Source of the DNA: Actinomycetota bacterium
GTDB taxonomy: Bacteria; Actinomycetota; Actinomycetes; Streptosporangiales; Streptosporangiaceae
Reading direction: 5' to 3'
NCBI GenBank assembly: GCA_027314515.1
Contig: DAHVAR010000142.1
Span: 1 to 34,615, forward strand
DNA: 34,615 nt
In this document: piece after piece, positions 22,942 to 30,879 of the stretch
Position numbering within the stretch: the stretch's first letter is position 1
How the letters are laid out: the number at the start of each line of letters is the position of its first letter
Notes under the pieces: model-generated
Databases searched by the model: none
What the model was told of the DNA's origin: nothing
Seen by the model: the letters and a program-made list of their open reading frames with translations, nothing else
Position numbers and translations under genes: made by a program

Positions 22942-23454
22942 CTAGCTGCGGGCGAACCCGGTGTACCGCTTTCCCGTTCCCGGCCTGCCCGGCGGCGCAG
23001 GCGGAAACGGGGAGCGCTTGCCCGGGCCGCCGGGGGGGCTCTCCAGGGCCCGGCTGATAGCCCGGACGAGCCAGGAGTTCACCGACTGGCCTGCCGACAG
23101 CGCCGCGGCCTCCACCCGGGCCTTCATGCCCTCCGAGATTCGCAGTGTTACCCGGCTGGTTCCCGCCTCGTCGCCGGCATCGGCCGCCTCCGGCATCGCG
23201 TCATCCTGCGCCCGCGTCGTGCTGACGACGAACTCTGGCTCGGTGCCGGTCAGCCGAACGTCGACGGTCGCGCCGTCGAGGCTGGCGGTGATCTCGTCGG
23301 CCGCGGCCGACAGGACGTCGAGCAAGGCGAGCCGCACCGTGGAATCCAGGGTCTCCGACAGCATCTCGGCGGCCCTGGCTATGTCCGCACTAGCGAACCT
23401 GGTGATGGCGGTCAGTTCCCGCCGGAGCGACTCGGCGTACTCGCTGAGATCCAT
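22942..23454 (-). CDS. HicB-like / ribbon-helix-helix DNA-binding protein
   Basis: A 170-residue protein. The first 90 residues are helical and beta ('YAESLRRELTAITRFASADIARAAEMLSETLDSTVRLALLDVLS'). Residues about 105-142 ('RVTLRISEGMKARVEAAALSAGQSVNSWLVRAISRAL') form a ribbon-helix-helix typical of HicB/Arc-type DNA-binding proteins, often annotated as HicB-family antitoxin. No HicA-like toxin lies nearby; the downstream partner is DUF4097 instead, a pairing I recall in other actinomycetes. The ATG at 23454 has no ribosome site but a CATGAT box 6 nt before it, so it may be leaderless. Four TGACGTCA-like sites just upstream suggest autoregulation. Confidence 0.85.
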   Translation of the reverse strand: MDLSEYAESLRRELTAITRFASADIARAAEMLSETLDSTVRLALLDVLSAAADEITASLDGATVDVRLTGTEPEFVVSTTRAQDDAMPEAADAGDEAGTSRVTLRISEGMKARVEAAALSAGQSVNSWLVRAISRALESPPGGPGKRSPFPPAPPGRPGTGKRYTGFARS

Positions 23455-23464
23455 GACGCCATCA

Positions 23465-23527
23465 TGACGTCAAAGCTGGCGTCAGTCAAGTCAGTGCTGA
23501 CGTCAAACTTGGCACGGCCTGACGTCG
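23465..23527. promoter_or_regulatory. Four TGACGTCA-like operator sites upstream of the RHH gene
   Basis: TGACGTCA at 23465 and 23498, TGGCGTCA at 23477 and TGACGTCG at 23520 (starts). The steps are 12, 21 and 22 bp, so the last three are about two helical turns apart. The first overlaps the probable -10 region. Ribbon-helix-helix proteins commonly bind such tandem palindromes, so the gene just downstream is the likely ligand. Confidence 0.7.
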
Positions 23528-23557
23528 TGAACTGCTAGGGCGTGTGCGGGCTCCACG

Positions 23558-25117
23558 TCAGCCCGGCAGCGACTCAAGCGGAACGCCACGGATCGAGGCG
23601 TCGAGGACCTCGGCGACATGCGCCACCCGCATCGGCCGGCCACTGCCGCCGTCGGCGTCCCCGTCGGCGTCCCCGTCGGCGTCCCCGTCGGCGTCCCCGG
23701 CAGCGGCGAGAGCCCGCGCGATCTGCAGTGAGCAACCAGGATTTGCGGAGACCAGCAGGTCGGCGCCGGTGGCCGCGACCGCCTTTGCCTTGCGCGAGCC
23801 GAGCTCGGCGGCGGCCTCCGGCTGCACGAGGTTGTAGATGCCCGCCGAGCCGCAGCAGGTCCCCGCGTCGGCGATCTCCGCCAGCACCAGGCCGGGAATG
23901 CCGCGCAGCAGCGCCCGCGGCTGCGCGGTAATCCGCTGCGCGTGGCCCAGATGGCAGGCATCGTGATAAGCGGCCGTGACCACAGCCCCTGCTCCGGACG
24001 GCAGCGGATGCCGGGGTGCTACCGGCCCGAGATCGGCCAGGAACTCGCTGAAGTCGCGGACGGTATGGCTGAAGGCAGCGGCTCGGCCTGCCCAGTCCGG
24101 GTCGCCGGCCAGCAGGTGCCCGTATTCCTTCATGGCCGAGCCGCAGCCCGCCGCATTGACGATCACCGCGTCAACGCCGGCCCGCTCGAACACTTCGATC
24201 GTCGCGCGGGCGAAGTCCGCCGCCTCGGCCCGGCGGCCGCCGTGCAGCGACAGCGCGCCGCAGCAGCCCTGCCGCGGCGGCACGATGACGTCGCAGCCCT
24301 CGGCTGCCAGCACTCTCGCCGTGGCAGCGTTGACCTGCGGGAACAGCACCTGCTGCACGCAGCCAGTGAGCATGCCGACAACGGCCCTGCGCCCGCCCTG
24401 AGCGGGGACGCGGGCGGGCAGGCGCCGGGCCGCAACTGGCGGCTTCCCGTCATGGCGGGAACGGGCTCTGACCACTCCGCCGCGGCCGGCAGCCGGCGGA
24501 GCGGGCGCGACGGTCAGCGCCGCAGCGGCCTCCGGGACGACCCGGCGCAGCAGCTTGCTGCCGGCGGCAAGGCGGTCAAGCCCGGTTCGCTGAGCGGCGC
24601 GCAGCGGCACGAGCGCCGCGCGGAGCCGGCTCGGATAGGGGAACGTCGCGAAGATGGCGGACCGGACTGCCCGGTCCCGCAGTGACCTCGGGGGCAGCGG
24701 AGCAGGCAGTTGCGGCTGCTGGCCCGGCGGCTGCTGGCCCGGCGCCCGTCGTCTCTGCCCGCGCTCGCCCTCGTCGGCCTCGGCCCAGCTCCTGGCTGCC
24801 TCGATGAGCTGGTCGTACTGCACGCCGGACGGGCACGCGGTCATGCAGGCCATGCAGCCGAGGCACCGGTCGAAATGGCCGGCCGTAGCCGCGCTGCCGT
24901 GACCGCTGTCCAGGACCTGGGTGATCAGGTGGATCCGGCCGCGTGGCGAGTCCATCTCCTCGCCCCACAACTGGTACGTCGGGCAAGCGGGCAGGCAGAA
25001 ACCGCAGTGCACGCAATCACCGGCCAGTTGGCGCAGCGATCCGTCCGGATCCAGCGCGCTGGCAACCGGGTCGCCGTGCGCGATGGCCGCCACGATGCCG
25101 GCGTCGTCAGCGGTCAT
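23558..25117 (-). CDS. glcF: Glycolate oxidase iron-sulfur subunit GlcF
   Basis: A 519-residue protein that carries electrons from the flavin subunits of glycolate oxidase. Two 4Fe-4S motifs are clear: Cys35/38/41/45 ('CVHCGFCLPACP') and Cys85/88/91/95 ('CLGCMACMTACP'). The C-terminal part has two CCG domains, with 'GCCGALSLHGGR' and 'GTCCGSAGIYN'. Its ATG overlaps the glcE stop by one base (TGATG) with GGAGGAA just upstream. E. coli GlcF has 407 residues; the extra length here is in a Pro/Gln/Ala/Arg-rich linker after the clusters and a DGDA repeat near the C-terminus. Lactate-type oxidases share these folds, so substrate is inferred from the complete D-E-F set. Confidence 0.9.
   Translation of the reverse strand: MTADDAGIVAAIAHGDPVASALDPDGSLRQLAGDCVHCGFCLPACPTYQLWGEEMDSPRGRIHLITQVLDSGHGSAATAGHFDRCLGCMACMTACPSGVQYDQLIEAARSWAEADEGERGQRRRAPGQQPPGQQPQLPAPLPPRSLRDRAVRSAIFATFPYPSRLRAALVPLRAAQRTGLDRLAAGSKLLRRVVPEAAAALTVAPAPPAAGRGGVVRARSRHDGKPPVAARRLPARVPAQGGRRAVVGMLTGCVQQVLFPQVNAATARVLAAEGCDVIVPPRQGCCGALSLHGGRRAEAADFARATIEVFERAGVDAVIVNAAGCGSAMKEYGHLLAGDPDWAGRAAAFSHTVRDFSEFLADLGPVAPRHPLPSGAGAVVTAAYHDACHLGHAQRITAQPRALLRGIPGLVLAEIADAGTCCGSAGIYNLVQPEAAAELGSRKAKAVAATGADLLVSANPGCSLQIARALAAAGDADGDADGDADGDADGGSGRPMRVAHVAEVLDASIRGVPLESLPG
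23651..23698. repeat. Four perfect 12-bp tandem repeats inside glcF
   Basis: GTCGGCGTCCCC repeated exactly four times, encoding Gly-Asp-Ala-Asp units near the C-terminus of GlcF. The 12-bp length keeps the frame when copies are gained or lost. It lies between the last conserved Cys motif and the C-terminal helix. Confidence 0.95.
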
Positions 25118-26463
25118 CAGATTCCTCCGGGCAACCGGCCGGGCGCCATCCGGCGCTGCGGATCGAACTGGTCCTTGACTGCTCGCATTAGCTCGAGCGA
25201 CTGCACTGGCCCCCACATGTCCACCGCAGCCCGGACGGCCGACGGCGCGTGCACGACCACGGCGCTGGCCGTCGCAGGCAGCAGACTGCCCGCACTCAGC
25301 GCTTTCAGGCCGGCCCGCAACGCCGCGACGAACTCAGCGACCGCGCTGGGGTCAGCAATCTCGGCAACGGCGACATCGAGTACTCCGGCGCCAGCCGACC
25401 CGCTGATGCCCGGGTCAAGCCCGTGCTGCCCGGCCGCCTCGCGGATGACCGCCAGGACCTGCGCGAGCTGCCCAGTCCAGAACGCGACGCGCAGCAGCGT
25501 CCCGGGGCTGCCGCGACCGCCGGACGACGGCTGGAGCACACGAAACGCTCCTGCCGCCGCTCCGCCGTCCGCGCCCGCTGCATCGTCGGGGGAGCCGTGG
25601 AGGTTTGGCTCTGCCCCGGAGCCGCCCAGCAGCGACCGCATCCGCTCGGAGCGCGCCGCCACGCTTTGCTCGTCGCCTTCGAGCAGAACCGACACACCGA
25701 TCGGGCGAGCGGCTGCCGGCCAGTCGAGTTCGATCGCGGCGGGAGCCAGCGCCGAGTCGGCGACTGCCTGTACCGCTGCGGCCGCTGCGGCCGGGTCCGG
25801 GCAGTTCAGCGTGATCCAGCCGGTGGTCTCCGGCAGCGGGTGCAGCCGGAAAGTCGCCTCGGCGATCAGGCCGAGCGTGCCGAACGAGCCGGCGAACAGC
25901 TTGCCGATGTCATATCCGGCCACGTTCTTCACGACTTTGCCGCCTGCCTTGGCGATAGTGCCGTCGGCCCTGATGACCGTGATGCCGATGAGCAGGTCGC
26001 GGGGCGAGCCGTACCGGTACCGAAGTGCGCCCGCGGCGCCCGCGGCGGTCAGGCCGCCGATCGTGCCGCCACCGTTGCCCGGCGCGGTCGCGGGCGGGTT
26101 GACCGCGAGCCGCTGGCCAGCCGGCGCGAGGACTTTGGCGAGGTCGTCGAGGCGTACCCCGGCCTGCACGCTGACCACCAGGTCACCAGCTGAGTGCTCG
26201 AGTATCCGGTCGAGGCGGCCGGTGTCGATGATGAGGTCGCAGCTGGCCGGCGCGGGACCCCAGTCCAGCCGGCTGCCGGTCCCGCGCGGCACGACCGTCA
26301 GCCCGAGGCTTGCCGCGGCGCGCAGCACCGCACCGGCCTCGCTGACCGAGCCCGGTGCCGCCACGTAGCGGGCAGGCTCGCCTGCCACCATGTCGGCCGG
26401 ACCGGCCGGCGTCACGTGCGCGCAGGCGCTGGCCAGTTCCGCCGGAACGCTCAGCACTGTCAT
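25117..26463 (-). CDS. glcE: Glycolate oxidase FAD-binding subunit GlcE
   Basis: A 448-residue FAD-binding (PCMH-type) protein. The flavin-binding stretch is seen: 'LTVVPRGTGSRLDWG', 'GNGGGTIGGLTAAGAAGALRYRYGSPRDLLIGITVI' and 'KVVKNVAGYDIGKLFAGSFGTLGLIAEATFRLHP'. Its usual length is about 350-420 residues; the additional part is an Ala/Gly/Ser-rich insertion around 300-325. The ATG at 26463 has GGAGGA about 5 nt upstream. It lies 48 bp after glcD and overlaps glcF, so the three are one transcription unit. Confidence 0.92.
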   Translation of the reverse strand: MTVLSVPAELASACAHVTPAGPADMVAGEPARYVAAPGSVSEAGAVLRAAASLGLTVVPRGTGSRLDWGPAPASCDLIIDTGRLDRILEHSAGDLVVSVQAGVRLDDLAKVLAPAGQRLAVNPPATAPGNGGGTIGGLTAAGAAGALRYRYGSPRDLLIGITVIRADGTIAKAGGKVVKNVAGYDIGKLFAGSFGTLGLIAEATFRLHPLPETTGWITLNCPDPAAAAAAVQAVADSALAPAAIELDWPAAARPIGVSVLLEGDEQSVAARSERMRSLLGGSGAEPNLHGSPDDAAGADGGAAAGAFRVLQPSSGGRGSPGTLLRVAFWTGQLAQVLAVIREAAGQHGLDPGISGSAGAGVLDVAVAEIADPSAVAEFVAALRAGLKALSAGSLLPATASAVVVHAPSAVRAAVDMWGPVQSLELMRAVKDQFDPQRRMAPGRLPGGI

Positions 26464-26511
26464 GGCTCCTCCGGCCTGCTCAAGGGATTAGCCCGTGGCT
26501 GCCCGTTCCCA

Positions 26512-28056
26512 TCAGAATTGATCGATCAGACCCGACGCCACCAGCGGGTGCGGGCCGTGGCGAACCCCAGGTACTTCCCCGCACAGCCGCGGGGTGGGGA
26601 ACACCTTGCCCGGATTGCACAGGCCGGCCGGATCGAAAGCGCAGCGCAACAGTTGCATGGTGTCCAGGTCGTCGGCGCCGAACATCCGGGGCATGTAGCG
26701 CGACTTGTCGACGCCAACGCCGTGCTCGCCGGTAATCGAGCCGCCGTGCTCGATGCACAAGTCCAGGATCTGGCCGGACAGTTTCTCGGCCTGCTCCTGC
26801 TCGCCGGGCACCGTGTCGTCGAACAGCACCAGCGGATGCAGGTTGCCGTCGCCGGCATGGAACACGTTGGCGACCCGGATGCCGTGCTCAGCCGACAGCT
26901 CGCCGATCCGGTCCAGCACTTCCGGCAGCGCGGTCCGCGGCACTACCCCGTCCTGGACGATGTACGCCGGGCTGATCCGGCCGACGGCGGCGAACGCGGA
27001 TCTGCGGCCGGTCCAGATCGCCGCCCGCTCGGCCGCGTCCTGTGCGGCCCGGATCTCGTAAGCGCCCTGCGCCGTGCAGATCGCCCTGACTGCCTCGGTC
27101 TGCGCTTGCACGTCCCCGGCCGGGCCGTCGAGCTCCACGATCAGGACTGCGCCGGCGCCCTCCGGGTAGCGGCAGTTCACCGCTGCCTCGGCCGCCTCGA
27201 TGGCAAGCGCGTCCATCATCTCGATCGCGCCGGGCAGGATGCCGGAGCCGATGATCGCCGACACCGCCGCGCCGCCCGCACCCATCGTGGTGAACGCGGC
27301 GAGCAGCGTGGTCACTGCTTCCGGGATGGGCGTCAGCTTCACCACGACCTTGGTGACGATGCCGAGGGTGCCTTCCGAACCGGTGAAGGCACCCACCAGG
27401 TCGTAGCCCGGCGAGGCCCCGGTCCCGTCGCCAAGCCACGTCAGATCGCCCTGCGGGGTGACGATCTCCAGGCCGGTCACGTGATGGACAGTGAACCCGT
27501 GTTTGAGGCAATGCGCGCCGCCGGAATTTTCCGCCACGTTCCCGCCAACCGAGCAGACGACCTGGCTGGACGGATCTGGCGCGTAGAACAGGCCGTACGG
27601 TTCGGCGGCCTTGCTGACGGCCAGGTTGGTGACACCCGGTTCGACGATGGCACGGCGGCTAACCGGGTCAATCGCGATGACGTTGCGCATCTTCGAGGTG
27701 ACGATGAGCACGCCGTCGGCGCGCGGAAGCGCTCCGCCGGACAGCCCGGTTCCGCTGCCGCGGGCCACGAATGGCACTCCGCTGGCCGCGCAAGTCCGGA
27801 CGATGGCGGCGACCTCGGCGGCCGATTGCGGCAGCACCACCAGACCGGGCGTGCTGCGATGCGAGGTCAGCCCGTCGCATTCGTAGGTGCGCAGCTGCTG
27901 CGGGTCGGTGATGACGTTCGCCGCTCCGCAGATTCCGGTCAGCTCGGCCGCCAGTCCAGGGCCAACTGGCCGGGACCCAGTCGGCTCCGGTTCGGCCGGC
28001 CCTGGTCCGGCCGGCGCCGCGTCAGGCGGCCCTGAGTCGATCCGTCCGCTTGTCAT
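26512..28056 (-). CDS. glcD: Glycolate oxidase catalytic FAD subunit GlcD
   Basis: A 514-residue FAD-linked oxidase, the catalytic subunit that turns glycolate into glyoxylate. PCMH domain: 'PFVARGSGTGLSGGALP', 'YAPDPSSQVVCSVGGNVAENSGG' and 'GSEGTLGIVTKVVVKLTPIPE'. C-terminal domain: 'FHAGDGNLHPLVLFD', 'HGGSITGEHGVGVDKSRYM' and 'AFDPAGLCNPGKVFP', all close to GlcD. An N-terminal Pro/Gly/Ala-rich extension of about 35 residues precedes the fold. The ATG at 28056 has GGGGGA at 1-6 nt; a longer upstream frame exists but overlaps the preceding gene. First gene of glcDEF, 82 bp after the MerR-PP2C gene on the same strand. Confidence 0.93.
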   Translation of the reverse strand: MTSGRIDSGPPDAAPAGPGPAEPEPTGSRPVGPGLAAELTGICGAANVITDPQQLRTYECDGLTSHRSTPGLVVLPQSAAEVAAIVRTCAASGVPFVARGSGTGLSGGALPRADGVLIVTSKMRNVIAIDPVSRRAIVEPGVTNLAVSKAAEPYGLFYAPDPSSQVVCSVGGNVAENSGGAHCLKHGFTVHHVTGLEIVTPQGDLTWLGDGTGASPGYDLVGAFTGSEGTLGIVTKVVVKLTPIPEAVTTLLAAFTTMGAGGAAVSAIIGSGILPGAIEMMDALAIEAAEAAVNCRYPEGAGAVLIVELDGPAGDVQAQTEAVRAICTAQGAYEIRAAQDAAERAAIWTGRRSAFAAVGRISPAYIVQDGVVPRTALPEVLDRIGELSAEHGIRVANVFHAGDGNLHPLVLFDDTVPGEQEQAEKLSGQILDLCIEHGGSITGEHGVGVDKSRYMPRMFGADDLDTMQLLRCAFDPAGLCNPGKVFPTPRLCGEVPGVRHGPHPLVASGLIDQF

Positions 28057-28138
28057 TCCCCCAGCATCCCCCGGTTGAGGCGCGCCCGCCACTGGCGAGT
28101 CGGCCCGCCGCCCGTCCGGAGGGCCCAGACTCGGTTGG

Positions 28139-29239
28139 CTACGCCTGTGCGGCGGCTGGCGCTGGCTGAGGAAGGACATCCGCGACGATGCAAGTGACGT
28201 TGTCCGGGGCCCCGCCATCGACGGCCAGCGCGATGAGATCCTTCGCAGCCTGGTCGGGATCGTCAACCGTGCGCAGCACCGCGGCGATGGACTGCGCGTC
28301 CACCACCTCGTGCAGGCCGTCTGAGCACAGCAGATAGCGGTCACCGGGCTCGGCATCGCGCAACTGCAGGTCCGGCTCGTAACCGCCTTGCTCGACCAGG
28401 GCCCGCAGGACCAGGCTGCGCTGCGGGTGCGAGGCGATCTCCGCGGCGGTGATCTTGCCGTCGTCGAGCAGGCTCTGCACCACAGTGTGGTCCTGCGTGA
28501 TCTGGAAGACCTCCCCGTCCCGGAGCAGGTAGGCACGCGAATCCCCGATGTGAACCAGGCCAAGCTGGGATCCCGACCAGAGCAGCGCGGTGAGCGTCGT
28601 GCCCATCCCGCGCAGTCCCGGGTCGGAGCGGGCCATGTCGGCCAGCGTCCTGCTGGCCTGCCGCACGGCGTGATCGAGCGCGTTCAGCAGTTCGCCCGCG
28701 GGAACGTCGGTGTCCAGCGGCTTCAGCGCCTCGATGACCGCCGCGCTCGCGACCTCGCCAGCGGCGTGGCCGCCCATGCCGTCGGCGACCGCTATCAGCC
28801 GGGCTCCGGCGTATGCGGAGTCCTCGTTGTCTTCACGGGCCAGGCCGACATCGGACCGCACTGCGCAGCGGATTGCGAGCGTCTTCTGAGCGTCATGCAT
28901 CGGGAAGTCCCTTCCGGACAGGTATCCGATGAGGAAGGTGGCAAGCTCGCGCCTGGCCCTAGTCTCTGCCTCGACCCCGTCCCAGTACTCCTGCACCAGG
29001 TCAGCCGCCTCCGCGAGCGGTGCGGTGCTAGCTAGCCGGATGCTGGCAAGCGGCATCCCCAGCCGCCGCAGCCAGACCACCAGCCTGGCCTGCTCGAGCT
29101 GGGCGGGATCGTAGCGCCGGTACTGCGATACCGGGTCGACGACGGCCGGGCGCAGCAGGTCGAGCTCGTCATACAGGCGCAGCGCCTTGCGTGACAGGCC
29201 TGACGCGCGGGCGAATTCCCCGCTGGTCATCAGCTCCAC
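28139..29239 (-). CDS. MerR-type DNA-binding domain fused to PP2C protein phosphatase
   Basis: A 366-residue fusion. Residues about 4-70 are a MerR winged helix ('MTSGEFARASGLSRKALRLYDELDLLRP', 'YRRYDPAQLEQARLVVWLRRLGMPL'), followed by the usual dimerisation helix to about 105. The rest (about 125-355) is a complete PP2C Ser/Thr phosphatase: 'SDVGLAREDNEDS', 'VADGMGGHAAGEVAS', 'GMGTTLTALLW', 'HIGDSRAYLLRDG', 'LLCSDGLHEVV' and 'APDNVTCIVADV', with the metal-binding Asp residues present. The GTG at 29239 is preceded by AGGAGG at 6-8 nt; an ATG at 29287 is possible. No effector domain of the usual MerR kind is left, so phosphatase activity or phospho-protein sensing replaces it. It probably leads the glcDEF unit. 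Confidence 0.9.
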   Translation of the reverse strand: MELMTSGEFARASGLSRKALRLYDELDLLRPAVVDPVSQYRRYDPAQLEQARLVVWLRRLGMPLASIRLASTAPLAEAADLVQEYWDGVEAETRARRELATFLIGYLSGRDFPMHDAQKTLAIRCAVRSDVGLAREDNEDSAYAGARLIAVADGMGGHAAGEVASAAVIEALKPLDTDVPAGELLNALDHAVRQASRTLADMARSDPGLRGMGTTLTALLWSGSQLGLVHIGDSRAYLLRDGEVFQITQDHTVVQSLLDDGKITAAEIASHPQRSLVLRALVEQGGYEPDLQLRDAEPGDRYLLCSDGLHEVVDAQSIAAVLRTVDDPDQAAKDLIALAVDGGAPDNVTCIVADVLPQPAPAAAQA

Positions 29240-29287
29240 CGTCGCCCTCCTCATGCCAGGCAGGTTGCCCGGCATGATCAGGCTCAC

Positions 29288-29532
29288 GCTGGCCCCAGGG
29301 GCTAAGTCAAACCGGGCATTCGCCTCACAGTACGTCGGAGGTGGACCCCGCGCTGACGCCCTCGACCCGCATCGACCAAGATGATCTTGAATGGATGTGA
29401 CTCTCTTGTCGCTATAGCAACAGTAGGTTCACATCCATTCAAGATCATCCGATAGCTGCTGAGCCCGGCTCGCCAGTCAACGGTCGGCCAACCTCGCTAC
29501 TGTCTCAGTATTCGAGAAGCTAATATCAGTAT
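29288..29532. promoter_or_regulatory. Divergent control region between merR-PP2C and MFS genes
   Basis: The 245-bp divergent region holds, from left to right: a palindrome GCCCC-A-GGGGC (29292-29302), the large 21-bp inverted repeat described separately, and two direct repeats TCAGTAT (29505-29511 and 29526-29532) 21 bp apart that flank the MFS -10 box TAATAT (29521-29526). The -10 box lies 6 nt before the ATG at 29533, so the MFS transcript is probably leaderless. Confidence 0.55.
29380..29449. repeat. Perfect 21-bp inverted repeat with 28-nt spacer
   Basis: Arms 29380-29400 and 29429-29449 are exactly complementary (left arm begins GATGATCTTGAATGG). The spacer holds a second palindrome, GCTATAGC, at 29411-29418. 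The segment is much more AT-rich than its surroundings. It could form a 21-bp cruciform or RNA hairpin. Because it sits between divergent genes it is not an ordinary terminator. Confidence 0.95.
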
Positions 29533-30879
29533 ATGGGCGCTTCCGACACTGGCCTGGTCAGCGGGCACGGCGCCGGAAGTGGCAGGCGCTGGCTCATTCT
29601 GGCAGCCGGCCTGATTGCGATGACGGCAGGCTGCACGTTCCAGTACGGGCTTGCGTACCTGATCCCGGCACTGCGCCACGAAGGACTCACGCTTGAGCTG
29701 GCTAGCGTCCTGGTGGCCTGCCCGACCGCCGGCCTGCTGCTCACCCTGATCGGGTGGGGTGCCGCCGCGGACCGCTGGGGCGAGCGCGTCGTCCTCGCGT
29801 CCGGGCTGGGGCTAGCCGGGCTCCTGCTGCTGATCGCGTCTGCGGCCCGCGGGCCGGCCGGGCTAGGCATCTGCCTGGCGGCGGCCGGGGCAGCGGGGGG
29901 ATCGGTTTTCGCCGCCAGCGGCCGGCTGATCCTCGGCTGGTTTGCCCGGCATGAGCGCGGCCTGGCGATGGGCATCCGGCAGAGCGCGCAGCCCCTCGGG
30001 GTCGCGCTCGCGGCGGTCACGCTGCCGTCGCTTGGCGCCGCTGGCACCGGGCTGCCGCTGCGGCTTCTCGGCGCATTCTGCCTGGTCGCTGCGGCCATCG
30101 TGGTAGCCGTGGTCCGCAATCCGGCCCGCGCGCAACGGTCGGCCGGGCAGGCGGGCACTCCCGCCGGTGCACCGGCCGGCCCGTCGGCAGCGCCGTTCCG
30201 CTCACCCTCTCCGTACCGCTCACCATCTCCGTACCGCCAGCCCATGCTGTGGCGCATCCACGCCGCCAGCGCTCTCCTGGTCGTGCCGCAGTTCACCGTC
30301 GCCACGTTCGCGCTGGTCTTTCTCGTCGACGCGCGCGGCTGGGATGTGACGGCGGCTGGCCGGCTGCTCGCGGTCGCTCAGCTATGCGGTGCGGCGTCGC
30401 GGCTCGGGGCGGGGTACTGGTCGGACCGGGCGGGCAGCCGGATGGGGCCCATGCGGATCCTCGCGGTGAGCACCGCCGTCGGCCTTGCGGCCCTGGCCTG
30501 CGCAACGGCGGCCGGGTCGTCGCTTGCGGTGCCGGCTCTGCTGGCCTGCGCGGTGGTAGCCGTGAGCACCAACGGGCTCGCCTTCACCGCCGTCGCGGAG
30601 TACGCAGGGCCAGCGTGGGCCGGCCGTGCGCTCGGCGTCCAGAACACCGGGCAGAACGCGCTGGGTGCGGCGACCCCGCCGGCGCTGGCACTGGCCATCG
30701 GCTCGATTGGCTTCGGTGCGTCATTCGCCGTCGTGGCCGCGTTCCCGGTGGTAGCGGCTGTACTGGTGCCGGTCGCCGCGGAGCGCACGCTGGCCGTCGG
30801 CAACCTTAGACGCCGCGATCCGGCAATGGACGCGCCGCCGGGCGTGCCGCGGCCGGACGCGCCGGCTGCCCCTGCCTAA
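29533..30879 (+). CDS. MFS transporter, possibly for a small carboxylic acid
   Basis: A 448-residue major-facilitator protein with about 12 hydrophobic helices in two halves. '[15 protein letters not shown]' after TM2 is the MFS A-loop motif, and '[17 protein letters not shown]' is its counterpart in the second half. Between TM6 and TM7 lies a loop with an 'RSPSPY' repeat, encoded by an 18-bp near-repeat around 30197-30240. The C-terminus is a Pro/Ala-rich tail. Start ATG 29533 is 6 nt after a TAATAT box, so it is probably leaderless. Substrate is unknown; its place between glcDEF and malate synthase suggests glycolate, lactate or a related acid. Its stop overlaps the convergent aceB stop. 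Confidence 0.85.
   Translation: MGASDTGLVSGHGAGSGRRWLILAAGLIAMTAGCTFQYGLAYLIPALRHEGLTLELASVLVACPTAGLLLTLIGWGAAADRWGERVVLASGLGLAGLLLLIASAARGPAGLGICLAAAGAAGGSVFAASGRLILGWFARHERGLAMGIRQSAQPLGVALAAVTLPSLGAAGTGLPLRLLGAFCLVAAAIVVAVVRNPARAQRSAGQAGTPAGAPAGPSAAPFRSPSPYRSPSPYRQPMLWRIHAASALLVVPQFTVATFALVFLVDARGWDVTAAGRLLAVAQLCGAASRLGAGYWSDRAGSRMGPMRILAVSTAVGLAALACATAAGSSLAVPALLACAVVAVSTNGLAFTAVAEYAGPAWAGRALGVQNTGQNALGAATPPALALAIGSIGFGASFAVVAAFPVVAAVLVPVAAERTLAVGNLRRRDPAMDAPPGVPRPDAPAAPA

Noticed and set aside
22942-23454. Complete HicAB toxin-antitoxin system
   Set aside because: Only a HicB/RHH-like protein is present; no small HicA-like gene lies on either side.
26194-28035. Plus-strand open frame of over 600 codons opposite glcD
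   Set aside because: Composition rich in Arg, Gly and His without any domain; the glcD reading is clearly the real one.
29380-29449. Inverted repeat as ends of an insertion sequence
   Set aside because: Only 28 nt lie between the arms, which cannot encode a transposase, and no target duplication is evident.
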